Assembly: GCA_902782875.1 (NCBI GenBank)
Contig: CACZPE010000056.1
Span: 1 to 13,699 of the forward strand
Source: an uncultured Ruminococcus sp.
GTDB taxonomy: Bacteria; Bacillota_A; Clostridia; Oscillospirales; Ruminococcaceae
Reading direction: 5' to 3'
Length of the DNA stretch: 13,699 bases
Shown here: one piece after another, positions 13,640 through 13,699 of the stretch
How positions within the stretch are numbered: position 1 is the stretch's first letter
Layout of the letters: each line of letters opens with the position of its first letter
Notes under the pieces: generated by a model
What the model saw: the letters and a program-made list of their open reading frames with translations, nothing else
Told to the model about the DNA's origin: nothing
Database searches by the model: none
Position numbers and translations under genes: made by a program

Positions 13640-13699
13640 GTGCCCAGCCGGAAAAGGGTGGGAGAGTTAAAGGAAGAGAGTGCAGAGGGAAACCCTTAA
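13640..13699. other. Purine-rich non-coding end of window, possible start of another repeat
   Basis: After the terminator the sequence is strongly purine-rich on the plus strand (AAAAGGGTGGGAGAG, AAAGGAAGAGAGTGCAGAGGG) and ends in a small hairpin, AGGG/CCCT with an AAA loop at 13686-13696. No start codon with a usable frame is seen. The composition recalls one arm of an inverted-repeat element, whose partner would lie beyond the window. Confidence 0.35.

Overview
The window looks like a chromosomal segment of a fibre-degrading, low-to-moderate-GC Firmicute, most likely a Ruminococcus-type member of the Oscillospirales. The reasons are: plant cell-wall glycosidases (GH51, GH5, GH16) paired with AraC-type regulators, strong AGGAGG-type ribosome binding sites, near-consensus sigma-A promoters, a Gram-positive RNase M5-like gene, and intergenic inverted-repeat elements resembling those I associate with ruminococcal genomes. 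The genus is inference; nothing in the window fixes it. I see no rRNA, tRNA, CRISPR array, integrase or transposase gene.

Layout. (1) 1-1363, plus strand: three genes joined by ATGA stop/start overlaps: the 3' end of a multi-spanning membrane protein (possibly DMT/EamA-like), a two-TM protein of unknown function, and a GNAT acetyltransferase whose last codons lie inside a repeated palindrome. (2) 1364-1626: non-coding, with an imperfect inverted repeat and a terminator hairpin. (3) 1627-4309: a divergent pair. An AraC regulator (minus) faces a GH51 alpha-L-arabinofuranosidase (plus) that is coupled to a small Cys-rich DUF6171-like protein. The 173-bp gap holds a perfect-consensus promoter for the regulator, an overlapping plus-strand promoter and a dyad spanning both -35 regions. 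A strong shared terminator closes the block. (4) 4353-10399, minus strand: a tight eight-gene run (gaps from -8 to +15 bp) read from one clear promoter at 10442-10470: SF0329-like protein, MBL-fold hydrolase, holA, tyrosine-phosphatase-like protein, an acidic orphan, a small membrane protein, an RNase M5-like Toprim protein and an M3 oligoendopeptidase. (5) 10400-11045: a non-coding region of about 650 bp with a second copy of the palindrome, a 241-bp MITE-like element with nested inverted arms, short repeats, and two promoters with a pair of 12-bp direct repeats ahead of GH5. (6) 11046-13519, plus strand: GH5 glycosidase, AraC regulator and GH16 lipoprotein in one operon, followed by a terminator and a purine-rich stretch that runs off the window.

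How the genes may work together. Two sugar modules flank a housekeeping operon. In the first, an AraC protein probably controls an intracellular arabinofuranosidase that trims arabinose from imported oligosaccharides. In the second, a surface-anchored GH16 (EIDIE motif, lipobox) would cut beta-1,3-1,4- or beta-1,3-glucan outside, and a signal-less GH5 would process oligosaccharides inside, under the AraC protein encoded between them. No sugar transporter lies in the window, so uptake must be encoded elsewhere. The most unusual features are regulatory or repeat-like: the nested-arm MITE, the palindrome that supplies one gene's stop codon and abuts another operon's promoter, and the direct repeats that bracket an extended -10 promoter with a poor -35.
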